Counted from the first letter of the stretch, positions 42,772 through 53,989 are shown. The stretch is 64,000 bases of DNA from Ryuthela nishihirai (GCA_038380435.1 JAWZYU010000028.1:39987095-40051094), one strand, 5' to 3'. Program-made: numbers and translations. The notes: generated by a model not told the origin, from the letters alone.

Positions 42772-45142
42772 GGTTGGGTTGGGTTGTTTTACCTCTGAGC
42801 GGCACTTTTTTGCACACCATGGGCTAAATGACCAGGTCACATGGACCCCGAAGACTCAGAGAAGATTGGGGGAGGGGACCCACTGGAACAGCTGTTGGGA
42901 GACAGATGGTAGCCTCCCGTCAAGGCCATCTAGCGTGTTCTTTAACGTTGGGTTGTTTTACCTCTGAGCGGCACTTTTTTGCACACCATGGGCTAAATGG
43001 CCAGGTCACATGGACCCCGAAGACTCAGAGAAGATTGGGGGAGGGGACCCACTGGAACAGCTGTTGGGAGACAGATGGTAGCCTCCCGTCAAGGCCATCC
43101 AGCGTGTTCTTTAACGTTGGGTTGTTTTACCTCTGAGCGGCACTTTTTTGCACACCATGGGCTAAATGACCAGGTCACATGGACCCCGAAGACTCAGAGA
43201 AGATTGGGGGAGGGGACCCACTGGAACAGTTGTTGGGAGACAGATGGTAGCCTCCCGTCAAGGCCATCTAGCGTGTTCTTTAACGTTGGGTTGTTTTACC
43301 TCTGAGCGGCACTTTTTTGCACACCATGGGCTAAATGGCCAGGTCACATGGACCCCGAAGACTCAGAGAAGATTGGGGGAGGGGACCCACTGGAACAGCT
43401 GTTGGGAGACAGATGGTAGCCTCCCGTCAAGGCCATCCAGCGTGTTCTTTAACGTTGGGTTGTTTTACCTCTGAGCGGTACTTTTTTGCACACCATGGGC
43501 TAAATGGCCAGGTCTCATGGACCCCGAAGACTCAGAGAAGATTGGGGGAGGGGACCCACTGGAACAGCTGTTGGGAGACAGATGGTAACCTCCCGTCAAG
43601 GCCATCCAGCGTGTTCTTTAACGTTGGGTTGTTTTACCTCTGAGCGGCACTTTTTTGCACACCATGGGCTAAATGGCCAGGTAACATGGACCCCGAAGAC
43701 TCAGAGAAGATTTGGGGAGGGGACCCACTGGAACAGCTGTTGGGAGACAGATGGTAACCTCCCGTCAAGGCCATCCAGCGTGTTCTTTAACGTTGGGTTG
43801 TTTTACCTCTGAGCGGTACTTTTTTGCACACCATGGGCTAAATGGCCAGGTCTCATGGACCCCGAAGACTCAGAGAAGATTGGGGGAGGGGACCCACTGG
43901 AACAGCTGTTGGGAGACAGATGGTAACCTCCCGTCAAGGCCATCCAGCGTGTTCTTTAACGTTGGGTTGTTTTACCTCTGAGCGGTACTTTTTTGCACAC
44001 CATGGGCTAAATGGCCAGGTCTCATGGACCCCGAAGACTCAGAGAAGGTTGGGGGAGGGGATCCACTGGAACAGCTGTTGGGAGACAGATGGTAGCCTCC
44101 CGTCAAGGCCATCCAGCGTGTTCTTTAACGTTGGGTTGTTTTACCTCTGAGCGGCACTTTTTTGCACACCATGGGCTAAATGGCCAGGTCACATGGACCC
44201 CGAAGACTCAGAGAAGATTGGGGGAGGGCACCCACTGGAACAGCTGTTGGGAGACAGATGATAGCCTCCCGTCAAGGCCATCCAGCGTGTTCTTTAAAGT
44301 TGGGTTGTTTTACCTCTGAGCGGCACTTTTTTGCACACCATGGGCTAAATGGCCAGGTCACATGGACCCCGAAGACTCAGAGAAGATTGGGGGAAGGGAC
44401 CCACTGGAACAACTGTTGGGAGACAGATGGTAGCCTCCCGTCAAGGCCATCCAGCGTGTTCTTTAACGTTGGGTTGTTTTACCTCTGAGCGACACTTTTT
44501 TGCACACCATGGGCTATATGGCCAGGTCACATGGACCCCGAAGACTCAGAGAAGATTGGGGGAGGGGACCCACTGGAACAGCTGTTGGGAGACAGATGGT
44601 AGCCTCCCGTCAAGGCCATCCAGCGTGTTCCTTAACGTTGGGTTGTTTTACTTCTGAGCGGCCCTTTTTTGCACACAATGGGCTAAATGGCCAGGTCACA
44701 TGGACCCTGAAGACTCAGAGAAGATTAAGGGAGGGACCCACTGGAACAGCTGTTGGGAGACAGATGGTAGCCTCCCGTCAAGGCCATCCAGCGTGTTCTT
44801 TAACGTTGGGTTGTTTTACCTCTGAGCGGCCCTTTTTTGCACACCATGGGCTAAATGGCCAGGTCACATGGACCCCGAAGACTCAGAGAAGATTGGGGGA
44901 GGGGACCCACTGGAACAGCTGTTGGGAGACAGATGGTAGCCTCCCGTCAAGGCCCTCTAGCGTGTTCTTTAACGTGTACAGGGTATGGCTCTCCCGCACA
45001 CGAGGACACGGCTTAACGTCCCATCCGACTGACGGCGACCTTTATAAGTCCATCAATGTCCCCTACTAACCGTGGGCAGGGCGGGGAATTTTGCCGAGAT
45101 AAATCTCAACGCTGACCCAGCTGGGACTCGAACCTGGGAACT
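42772..45142 (-). mobile_element. SINE-A with 13-fold tail array
   Basis: Thirteen tails in tandem (unit 169 bases, starts near 42778, 42947, 43116 and so on to 44805) precede, on the plus strand, one body and a B-box side ending GAACCTGGGAACT; the rest of the head is missing. TSD ggatggaaaag at 42761-42771 and 45143-45153 brackets the whole 2.4 kb. All units share GAAGACTCAGAGAAGATT instead of the family's GAAGGCTCAGAGAAGGTT (one reverts in part), so they multiplied from one tail. The repeated 102-codon frames in it are artefacts. Confidence 0.93.
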
Positions 45143-45153
45143 GGATGGAAAAG

Positions 45154-45471
45154 AGTAAGCCGGTTGTTCAGTAAATGAGAAACTCTCAGCAGTTCAGGAA
45201 TGGGCAAGTCGTTAATAGATGTGAGATACTAGGAGGAAGAAAGAGCAGGGGGGAAAGAAACGGAACAATGTCTGCACTGTGTTCAGATAGGTATTGAAGA
45301 TTTATTAACAATGATACAGTACGACGGATCATTTACGAATGGGATGAGGAAGAGAATGAAGCAACCAAAGATGGAGTAGAGAGATGACACGGAAAAGGAC
45401 GATAAACTTTCTGATTACTGTTAATTTTTACTCGGCGACTCATGGAACTGAAGATGGAGATGTTGGAAACT
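45154..45471. other. Unassigned purine-rich sequence
   Basis: About 320 bases, A/G-rich; nothing recognised. Confidence 0.35.
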
Positions 45472-45484
45472 TGGATGAGTAGAT

Positions 45485-45857
45485 GGGGCGGGGGTGGCTC
45501 AGTCGGTAGCGCGCCAGGCTCGTAATCTGTAGTTCCCAGGTTCGAGTCCCAGCTGGGTCAGCGTTGAGATTTATCTCCGCGAAAATTCCCCGCCCTGCCC
45601 ACGGTCAGTAGGGGACACCGATGTGCTTGGAAAGGCCGCCGTCCGTCGGATGGGACGTTAAGCCGTGACCCCGTGTGTGGGAGAGCCATACCCTGTGCAC
45701 GTTAAAGAACACGCTGGATGGCCTTGACGGGAGACTACCATCTGTCTCCCAACAGCTGTTCCAGTGGGTCCCCTAACCTTCTCTGAGCCTTCGGGGTCCA
45801 TGTGACCTGGCCATTTAGCCCATGGTGTGCAAAAAAAGTGCAAAATAACCCAACCCA
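45485..45857 (+). mobile_element. SINE-A with 13-bp TSD
   Basis: Full copy with short deletions in the tail. TSD tggatgagtagat at 45472-45484 and 45858-45870. Confidence 0.92.
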
Positions 45858-45870
45858 TGGATGAGTAGAT

Positions 45871-46449
45871 CCTGGAAGTAATTGTCATCAGGATGCAAGT
45901 CTGACATGCTGTCGATTAACTAATTCTCACTGCTTGAATTCTTCCTTGATTTTTGACAAAAATAAGATCCCTTGGAATTGGGTTATGTTACATTTGAGCG
46001 GATTGGATATGTATTTTGAACACAATGGGCTAAATGACAGTGTTGAAAATAAGTGAAATAAAGTTGTGTTGAAATGGATAGAACTATTATAATAAAAATA
46101 AATTAGTTTGAAAACGATTTAGTCTAGTGTCGAAACATGTAACAAAGATTAGGAGACGGAAATATCAATTGAATTCTTTGATTGAATGTGACCTTCATTA
46201 ACCTTCCAACGCTAAACCTCTATGATACAATTCCCAGAGGATTACCAGCCAATTAGCTTCGGCTATATCTACGAATCGTTATCAGAATCCTTCTTTGTCT
46301 CACTAGACCTGCTTGCAGATTTTCTGCGAAAACTAAAGGCTATGCTGCATATGCTATATCAGTGTGGTTCAATGGGATAAGAGGATGACTTGGTTGAAAC
46401 GAATCTGCCGAAATTACGATATAAAGGATTCGAATAAAAGAGTTATTCA
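45871..46449. other. Mostly unassigned sequence
   Basis: A scrap of SINE-A tail lies at about 45975-46040 (TTATGTTACATTTGAGCGG, AACACAATGGGCTAAATG). The rest is AT-rich and unrecognised. Confidence 0.35.
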
Positions 46450-46947
46450 TGGATAAACGAATCTGTAGTTTCTAGGTTCGAGTCCCAACTGTTCCTGCGT
46501 TTGAAATTTTCTCCGCCCCCCCCCCCCTGCCGTCGATGGGAAAGGGAACACTGATGGGCTTGGAAATATTGTCGTTCTTCGGATTGGACGTTAAGCCGTG
46601 TTACTGTGTGTTTGATTGGGTTGAGTTATTTTACCTCTGAGCGAGGACCCTGAGGGATCAGAGAAGGTTAAAAGGAGGAGACCCACTAGACAGCTGTTAG
46701 GAGACAGATGGTAGTCTCTCTTCAAAGTCATCCAGCGTGTTCTTTAATGTGCACAGCGTATGACTCTCCCGCACAAGAGGCCACGACTTAACGACACATC
46801 CGACGGACGGCTCCTGTCCAAGCCATCGGTGTCCCATATTGACCGAGGGCAGTCTTGAAGATAAATTTCAACATTGACCCAGCTGGGACTCGAACCTGGG
46901 AATTGCAAATTAAAAGCCTGAAGCGCTACCGATTGAGCCACCCCCTC
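46450..46947. mobile_element. Two opposed older SINE-A pieces
   Basis: 46450-46610 is a plus-strand head-side fragment (GGTTCGAGTCCCAACTG, GACGTTAAGCCGTG). 46611-46947 is a minus-strand copy with an internal deletion that ends GAGCCACCCCCTC. Confidence 0.75.
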
Positions 46948-46969
46948 TTGTGCTACAGAGAATCATACC

Positions 46970-47110
46970 TCGGACACGTTAATTAACATGCTGGTATTTT
47001 AATTAATATTTCAAACAATTCATTTATGCTAGAAATTTTAAATTTTAGTGATGGAGTATGACAGACCTCCTTTTGCAGAGTTTTGCATTGACAGCAAAGA
47101 TCTGAGCCAT
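46970..47110. repeat. Outlier of the ~280-bp repeat
   Basis: ATGCTAGAAATTTTAAATTT and GCATTGACAGCAAAGATCT match the 33-34 kb repeat in order. A further scrap lies at 47765-47820. Confidence 0.5.
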
Positions 47111-47140
47111 AAATTCCAAGAATGGGTTGAAGAATTTGAT

Positions 47141-47600
47141 TGGGGGGCTCAGTCGGTAGCGCGCCCGGCTCGTAATCTGTAGTTCCCGGGTTCGAGTCCC
47201 AGCTGGGTCAGCGTTGAGATTTATCTCCGCAAAATTCCCCCCTCTGCCCACGGTCAGTAGGGGACACCGATGACCTTGGAAAGGCCGCCGTCCGTCGGAT
47301 GGGACGTTAAGCCGTAGCCCCGTGTGGGGAGAGCCATACCCTGTGCACGTTAAAGAACACGCTGGATGGCCTTGACGGGAGGCTACCATCTGTCTCCCAA
47401 CAGCTGTTCCAGTGGATCCCCTTCCCCAACCTTCTCTGAGTCTTCGGGGTCCATGTGACCTGGCCATTTAGCCCATGGTGTGCAAAAAAGTGCCGCTCAG
47501 AGGTAAAACAACCCAACCCAACTCTCCCGCACACGGGGCCACGTCTTAACGTCCATCTGACGGACGGCGGCCTTTCCAAGCCCATCGGTGTCCCCTATTG
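47141..47600. mobile_element. SINE-A plus opposed SINE-A fragment
   Basis: 47141-47520 is a plus-strand copy lacking the first G-rich bases. 47521-47600 is a minus-strand body piece (CTCCCGCACACGGGGCC to GTCCCCTATTGA). Confidence 0.85.
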
Positions 47601-47654
47601 AATTCACCCATCGTTAGACGGCGAATAAAGTGTAACACTTGAATTAATATAAAT

Positions 47655-47765
47655 AAAAAATACCCCCTCAAGCAGCTGCTTGCCACAGAGGTCTGACAGG
47701 AGCATATCAGTTTATATGACATAGTAGAAGGTCTGTGAGGATGGCAGGACCTCAGCAGAAAAATT
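47655..47765 (-). mobile_element. SINE-B tail fragment
   Basis: Tail with CCTCAAGCAGCTGCTTGCC and a short distal part (GGATGGCAGGACCTCAGCAG); no tRNA head. Confidence 0.75.
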
Positions 47766-47820
47766 AATATTACAAACAATAAATTTATGCTAAAAATTAG
47801 AAATTCTGGTGAATGTGTTG

Positions 47821-48335
47821 ATAAAGATGGAATGATTTATAATTATCAATTATACCATTATTAATCCATTAATAATGAATAATTTATTACAATTCCATTA
47901 TTCCATTATTTACAAATATTTCCATTATAATCACATGCGTTTTAATTAAATCATAATTGGTTAAAATGTGACCTGTTGCTACTTATTTTTATATATTTTA
48001 GTATTTCATTTTAAATATTTAAATGATATTATAATATAGTAATAAAAAATAAATAATTATATTTTATTTACACTCGATGATTTTCTCCCTAACCTTAGGG
48101 GTAAGAAGATCCAATTTTTCCATTTTAAGGGATAAATGAGATATGCCTTTGGCGTATTATAGGGCTAATAATATATTACTACTTACATATTCCAATCACC
48201 CTTTAGTACGAATGACTGCTGCTAAATTCAGAAAATGAGAAACTTGATTTTCTCTGAAAACGAGCATCTCATATTCGCTAGAGGCGATATATTATTCTTC
48301 TGGTTTTTTTCAATAGTTGGGAGAAATGAATCGTA
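47821..48335. other. Very AT-rich unassigned sequence
   Basis: Contains repeated ATTATTCCATTATT-like motifs at 47840-47930. No gene recognised. Confidence 0.4.
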
Positions 48336-48339
48336 CCGA

Positions 48340-48582
48340 TACTTGTGAAGTGCGGCATGAGATTAACAGACGAATAGGGATTGCTGCCGGGACTTTTAAG
48401 AATCTATGGAGAGTGTGGAGAAATAGGCGTATACACCTAAAGACTAAAATTGGACTGTAAAATAGAGTAGTGAAACTTGGACACTTTGTAAACAAGATAA
48501 CAGGAAACTAGATGCTTTTGATTCCAGATGCTTACGCAGTATCTTGGGCATTAGGTGGTCCAACTTTGTAACTAATGATGAG
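48340..48582 (+). pseudogene. Third RTE-like LINE fragment
   Basis: Nucleotide text such as GCGGCATGAGATTAACAGACG and the stretch coding for ETWTLCKQDNRKLDAF-like residues matches the 3' part of the LINE at 26.3 kb. It has a deletion and frame breaks and is cut off by a SINE-A at 48583. Confidence 0.8.
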
Positions 48583-48955
48583 GTCGGTAGCGCGCCAGGC
48601 TCGTAATCTGTACTTCCCAGGTTCGAGTCCCAGCTGGGTCAGCGTTGAGATTTATCTCCGCAAAATTCCCCCGCCCTGCCCACGGTCAGTAGGGGACACC
48701 GATGGGCTTGGAAAGGCCGCCGTCCGTCGGATGGGACGTTAAGCCGTGGCCGCGTGTGCGGGAGAGCCATACCCTGTGCACGTTAAAGAACACGCTGGAT
48801 GGCCTTGACGGGAGGCTACCATCTGTCTCCCAACGCTGTTCCAGTGGGTCCCCTCCCCCAACCTTCTCTGAGCCTTCGGGGTCCATGTGACCTGGCCATT
48901 TAGCCCATGGTGTGCAAAAAAGTGCCGCTCAGAGGTAAAACAACCCAACCCAACT
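48583..48955 (+). mobile_element. SINE-A, slightly head-truncated
   Basis: Starts at TCGGTAGCGCGCC, so most of the A box is missing; the rest is near consensus. It interrupts the LINE fragment. Confidence 0.88.
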
Positions 48956-48961
48956 ATGATT

Positions 48962-49160
48962 CTGTACGCAGAAGAGCCATACCCTTCCTTGCCCATTCAG
49001 GAACACACTGGATGACCTTGATGAGACCTTTCATCTATCTCCCAACAGCTGTCCAGTGGGTCTCCTTTCCCTATTAACTCCGATTTTTCGGGTCCTTAAG
49101 ACCTAGATATTTAGCCCCTTGTGTGTACGAAAATTACCGCTCAGAAAAAAAAAATCCCAA
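48962..49160 (+). mobile_element. Old SINE-A remnant
   Basis: Body and tail text (AGAGCCATACCCTTCC, TATCTCCCAACAGCTG, ATTACCGCTCAG) well diverged from consensus. Confidence 0.65.
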
Positions 49161-49214
49161 TTTTTTTTTTCTTTGTTGGAAAACTCTACATTTGATCAAA
49201 ATGTGATTTTTTTT

Positions 49215-49300
49215 TAGACTACTACTATGGCATATAAACTGACAAGCTCCTGTCAGACCTCTGTGGCAAGCAGCTGCTTGAGGGGGTATTTTTTTTTACA
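49215..49300 (+). mobile_element. SINE-B tail fragment, plus strand
   Basis: TATGGCATATAAACTGACA to GGCAAGCAGCTGCTTGAGGG followed by a T run. No head. Confidence 0.75.
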
Positions 49301-49339
49301 CCTCACTAAATGATTTTAATTTTTTTTTCGCATAAGTAG

Positions 49340-49740
49340 AGTCATCATCCGGGGGGGGGGGGGGGGAGCTTCCGCCACTCCTAGATCCGGCCCTGATTTA
49401 TTCCAAAATCTGATCATCATTTAAGTCAATCGTTTTCTTTTAGGCAAAGCCACGTCACCCACTTGAAAAATAAAAAAAAAACTCAATGAAATTGTTTCAG
49501 AAACGATAATCTTCAGGAAAAAAAAAAAGTTTTTTTTCGCTTTCAATTTGTGCTTCTGCAATAAAACAGACATCCTCCTCCTGAAGACATCCTCCTCCAT
49601 CCTCAGAAAAGAGCAAAGGGATTCTTTCAGAAACCAATCCTCCAGATATGAGCCGAGAAGAACACAGCCCAAAGAATAAATTGGATGTGACCTAAGGTGA
49701 TTGGACAACAATATGAACCGTGAACTTTTTCGCTAATGCC
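49340..49740. other. Unassigned sequence with G-run
   Basis: A run of about 18 G at 49351-49367 precedes TAGATCCGGCCCTG, which could be a transposon end. No gene recognised. Confidence 0.35.
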
Positions 49741-49814
49741 TCATGACTCACCTGTGTGACAAAATCAGAACGCTGTTGTCGTCACCAGATCCCTCTTAAA
49801 GGTTTCACCTCACA

Positions 49815-49847
49815 GTTTCCATAGCAACATATCGTTGCTATGGAAAT
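49815..49847. promoter_or_regulatory. Paired X-box-like hairpin
   Basis: GTTTCCATAGCAAC (49815-49828) and GTTGCTATGGAAAT (49834-49847) are inverted copies making a 13-bp perfect stem with a 5-base loop. Each resembles the X-box bound by RFX factors (GTnnCCATnGnAAC type). It lies in a non-repetitive stretch with CRE sites. Confidence 0.4.
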
Positions 49848-49989
49848 CCTCTCCTTAGACACTGAAACAAGCTCTAAATAAATAACTAGCAGGAAGGGAG
49901 TAGCTCCTCTATAGGATGGGGGGAAGGGGGGTGTAAAAGGACTGAATATTCACGTGAGCTACTGCCCACAGTTGACACAACAAAAGTTA

Positions 49990-50288
49990 TGACGTCATAA
50001 GGAAGCTTAGTGAGCGCGAATGACGTCACGGAGCTGCTTTCGACGTTTGGAGCGTTGTGAGGGCTTGTGAACCTGTTTGTAGAAGGTGCTTGAGATTGGG
50101 GGGGGGGGAGCCACTGTTTGCTTGAACATTGTGTCTAGAGCTTTGTAATTAAATGGAAGCTTCAGATGATGTAGCGCATTTTCAAAGGGAGGAATTATTA
50201 TTTGGAAAAACGGAATGACGTGATGAAAATGCATCTGTTGAGTTGTTAATGTGCAGTTTTTTTTTTCTGTGGTTCGCATATGACGTCA
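49990..50288. promoter_or_regulatory. Cluster of three CRE palindromes
   Basis: TGACGTCA occurs at 49990-49997, 50021-50028 and 50281-50288, with a half-site TGACGTGA near 50217. CREB/ATF-type bZIP proteins bind this palindrome. No TATA box or adjoining coding exon is recognised, so promoter or enhancer status is inferred. Confidence 0.4.
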
Positions 50289-50299
50289 GTTCATATAAT

Positions 50300-50603
50300 G
50301 TATTTTGCCTTTTTTTTTTGTTAGTTTACTTTGTCTTTAGTTTGCTAAGTTTGAATTGCGAAGAGCATAAATCTCTTCTATTAATTTTTTCTTGGGGTGG
50401 GACCAGGGCCGGATCTACGCAGGGGGCGGGGGGAGCAAAGGATCATGTCCTTTGAGAATGCTAGTATAGGGGATGGAGGTGAAGAAATTAGTAAACATAT
50501 GTGTATTGCATGCATTTTTAAAGACCTCTAAAACGGAAGGGGAAATGTTATACTGCATTGGAAATCCAGTTTCCTTCCCTTCCCTCCTTTATTTTCTCTT
50601 GAT
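50300..50603. other. Unassigned sequence
   Basis: T-rich, then CAGGGCCGGATCTACG at 50404-50419, which resembles the outer end of some hAT elements. No gene recognised. Confidence 0.35.
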
Positions 50604-50615
50604 CCTGGTCCGATG

Positions 50616-51854
50616 GGGGGCGGGGGTGGCTCAGCCGGTAGCGCGCCAGTCTCCTAATCTGCAGTTCCCAGGTTCGAGTCCCAGCTGAGTCAGCGTTTTG
50701 ATTTATCTCCGAAAACTTCCCGCCCTGCCCACGGTCAGTAGGGGACACCGGTGGGCTTGGAAAGGCAGCCGCCCGTCGGATGTGACGTTAAGCCGTGGTC
50801 CCGTGTGCGGGAGAGCCATACGCTGCGCACGCTAAAGAACACACTGGATGGCCTTGATGGAAGGCTACCATCTGTCTCCCAACAGCTGTTCCAGTGGGTC
50901 CCCTCCCCCAACCTTCTATGAGCCTTCGGGGTCAATGTGACCTGACCATTTAGCCCATGGTGTGCAAAAAAGTGCCGCTCAGAGGTAAAACAATCCAACG
51001 TTAAAGAACACACTGGATGGCCTTGACGGGAGGCTACCATCTGTCTCCCAACAGCTATTCCAGTGGGTCCCCTCCCCCAACCTTCTCTGAGCCTTCGGGG
51101 TCCATGTGACCTGGCCATTTAGCCCATTGTGTGCAAAAAAAGTGCAGCTCAGAGGTAAAACAATCCAACGTTAAAGAACACACTGGATGGCCTTGACGGG
51201 AGGCTACCATCTGTCTCCCAACAGCTATTCCAGTGGGTCCCCTCCCCCAACCTTCTCTGAGCCTTCGGGGTCCATGTGACCTGGCCATTTAGCCCATTGT
51301 GTGCAAAAAAAGTGCAGCTCAGAGGTAAAACAATCCAACGTTAAAGAACACACTGGATGGCCTTGGCGGGAGGCTACCATCTGTCTCCCAACAGCTATTC
51401 CAGTGGGTCCCCTCCCCCAACCTTCTCTGAGCCTTCGGGGTCCATGTGACCTGGCCATTTAGCCCATTGTGTGCAAAAAAAGTGCAGCTCAGAGGTAAAA
51501 CAATCCAACGTTAAAGAACACACTGGATGGCCTTGACGGGAGGCTACCATCTGTCTCCCAACAGCTATTCCAGTGGGTCCCCTCCCCCAACCTTCTCTGA
51601 GCCTTCGGGGTCCATGTGACCTGGCCATTTAGCCCATTGTGTGCAAAAAAGTGCCGCTCAGAGGTAAAACAATCCAACGTTAAAGAACACACTGGATGGC
51701 CTTGACGTTAGGCTACCATCTGTCTCCCAACAGCTATTCCAGTGGGTCCCCTCCCCCAACCTTCTCTGAGCCTTCGGGGTCCATGTGACCTGGCCATTTA
51801 GCCCATGGTGTGCAAAAAAAGTGCCGCTCAGAGGTAAAACAGACCAATCCAATC
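50616..51854 (+). mobile_element. SINE-A with six-fold tail array
   Basis: Head and body, then six tails of about 170 bases joined at CAATCCAACGTTAAAGAACA near 50998, 51168, 51338, 51508 and 51677. Middle units share AGTGCAGCTCAGAGG and CCCATTGTGTGC, unlike the 42.8-kb array. Flanks cctggtccgatg (50604-50615) and cctggcctgatg (51855-51866) form a TSD with two mismatches. Confidence 0.92.
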
Positions 51855-51866
51855 CCTGGCCTGATG

Positions 51867-52470
51867 AGAAGGCATTAGAACCGAATTCAAAGAGGGCAAT
51901 TACATTGGTTCCAAAACAGCTTTCCACTTGCGAACCAGCAAACTGTATTTTAGATTTTGTTCTACAGACAAATAATTTGTGTTAAGATTCAATGCAGTAG
52001 TATTGGTTTTAAATTTCAGCTTAGCACATCATAATTTTACTTATGAATTGATGCTCCTGTAAATGATTTGAAGCAAAACTTGGCGAATGTTGCTAAATGG
52101 ACCAATGCATAATTCTAGTAAAATTCAATGGAAAAGATCTTCAGTTGTTTTAGAAATGGGTCAATATCAGCTATATTAAAATTTGGCAAGTATTGCATAA
52201 TGGACCAATTCGTAGTGTTTAATAAAGCTCAGAGAACCAGTATACTTAATTTGCATTAAGTTTAGGCTGACCAGTTCATTATTTGAGAAACAGTTTGTCC
52301 GATGTGACGTAATAGAACGCTGTATAATTTTTTATAAAAGGATTTGTAATGGACCAGTACCAAATTTCTGTTATATTTATACGGATTAATATATCATTGA
52401 TATTCTTGCTTATAATTTGAATTAAAATTCGGTGGGCGTTACCAAAAGGACCAGTATCTAGTTTTTAACA
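51867..52470. other. Unassigned AT-rich sequence
   Basis: Loose recurrence of AATGGACCAATNCATAAT-like phrases (52095, 52199, 52350, 52455) about 100 bases apart suggests an ancient tandem repeat. No gene recognised. Confidence 0.35.
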
Positions 52471-52477
52471 TCCCATG

Positions 52478-52945
52478 AGAAGGCTGTTAGAAGACATACG
52501 GAAGCCTCATCCAGCATCATCTTCAACTTGCACAGGGGGTTCTCTTGCAGTAGAGGCCCAGGCTTAATGTCCGATGTGATGGACGACGGCCTTTACAAGC
52601 CCTTCGGCGCACACTTTCTTACCTAGGTAGGGGTGAGAGATGACCAAGCGGGTAGCGCGCCAGGCCCGTAATTTTCAGTTCCCAGGATTGAGTCCAACCT
52701 GCACCAGCGTTGAGATTTATCTCCAATAAATCCCCACTCTACCCTTCGGAGAAAAGGAGGACGCCGTCCGTCGGATGGGACGTAAAGCCGTGGCCTTTTG
52801 TGTAGGAGAGCCACACCATGTGCACGTTAAAGAATACGCTGCGTGGTCTATATGGGAGCTATCTTCTGTCTCCTAAGAGCTGTCCAGTGGGTCCCCTCCC
52901 CCCAACCTTCCCTGAACACTTGGGGTCGTTATGACTTGGCCATTT
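52478..52945. mobile_element. Two opposed old SINE-A copies
   Basis: 52478-52630 is a minus-strand tail/body piece. 52631-52945 is a plus-strand copy with a worn head (GGTAGCGCGCCAGGCCCG) and a tail lacking AACCC repeats. Confidence 0.7.
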
Positions 52946-52968
52946 TGTCTATTATTTACAGTCGCTCA

Positions 52969-53974
52969 AAAAAGTATCCGAACACTATGGTTGATTACAG
53001 AATTCAGGGAAAAATATCTGGCAACGATTTTTTTTAGAAATTAGTGATCTGGCAACCTTCGTGTCACGTGACACGAAGGTTGCCAGATCACTAATTTCTA
53101 AAAAAAATCTAAAAATCTAAAAAAATAATATTCTAAAAAAAATATTAATCCGTATAATCACTAATTTCTAAAAAAAATCGTTGCCAGATATATTTTCTGA
53201 ATTCTGTAATCAACCATACTGTTCGGATATTTTTTTGAGCGACTGTAGGTGGTCATATTATTTTGATACTAGATCGTGTGGGCTCACTCACGGAAATATT
53301 GAGCGTGTGCAGTTACCGTTCACAGCAAACTGGAGCATGTGCAGTAACTGCACACGCTCCAGTTTGCTGTGAACGGTAACTGGAGCGTGTACAGTTGCTG
53401 TACACGCTCCAGATATTTTTCCTGAATTCTGTAATCACGTGACACGAAGGTTGCCAGATCACTAATTTCTAAAAAAATCGTTGCCAGATATTTTTTCTGA
53501 ATTCTGTAATCAACCATAGTGTTCGGATATTTTTAAATATATATAATGCAATGAATATGGAGCGTGTGCAGTTACCGTTCACAGCAAACTGGACCGGTTG
53601 CGATTAATGTTCACAGCACATTGGATCGTGTGAGCTCACAAAGACCTGGATCGTGTGGGCTCACTCACGGAAATATTGAGCGTGTGCAGTTACCGTTCAC
53701 AGCAAACTGGAGCGTGTCCAGTTACCTTTCACAGTAAACTGGAGCGTGTGCAGTAACTGCACACGCTCCAGTTTGCTGTGAACGGTAACTGGACAGGTGT
53801 GAACGGTAACTGGAACGGTACAGTTGTTGTACACGCTCCAGATATTTTTCCTGAATTCTGTAATCATGTGACACGAAGGTTGCCAGATCACTAATTTCTA
53901 AAAAAATCGTTGCCAGATATTTTTTCTGAATTCTGTAAACAACCATAGTGGTCGGATACTTTTTTGAGCGACTG
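52969..53974. mobile_element. MITE-M composite cluster (1 kb)
   Basis: A complete palindromic MITE-M (52969-53245, TA at both sides, with a 60-base A/T-rich duplication in the right arm) is followed by the GGTGGTCATATTATTTTGAT linker, hairpin modules and two more right arms, ending GAGCGACTG at 53974. The spacer near 53535 matches that of the 30.5-kb cluster. Confidence 0.85.
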
Positions 53975-53989
53975 TACAAAAAAGTGCCA

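Noticed and set aside
42828..44657. Tandem gene family of 102-codon frames
   Set aside because: The frames are spaced by the 169-bp SINE tail unit and consist only of translated SINE.
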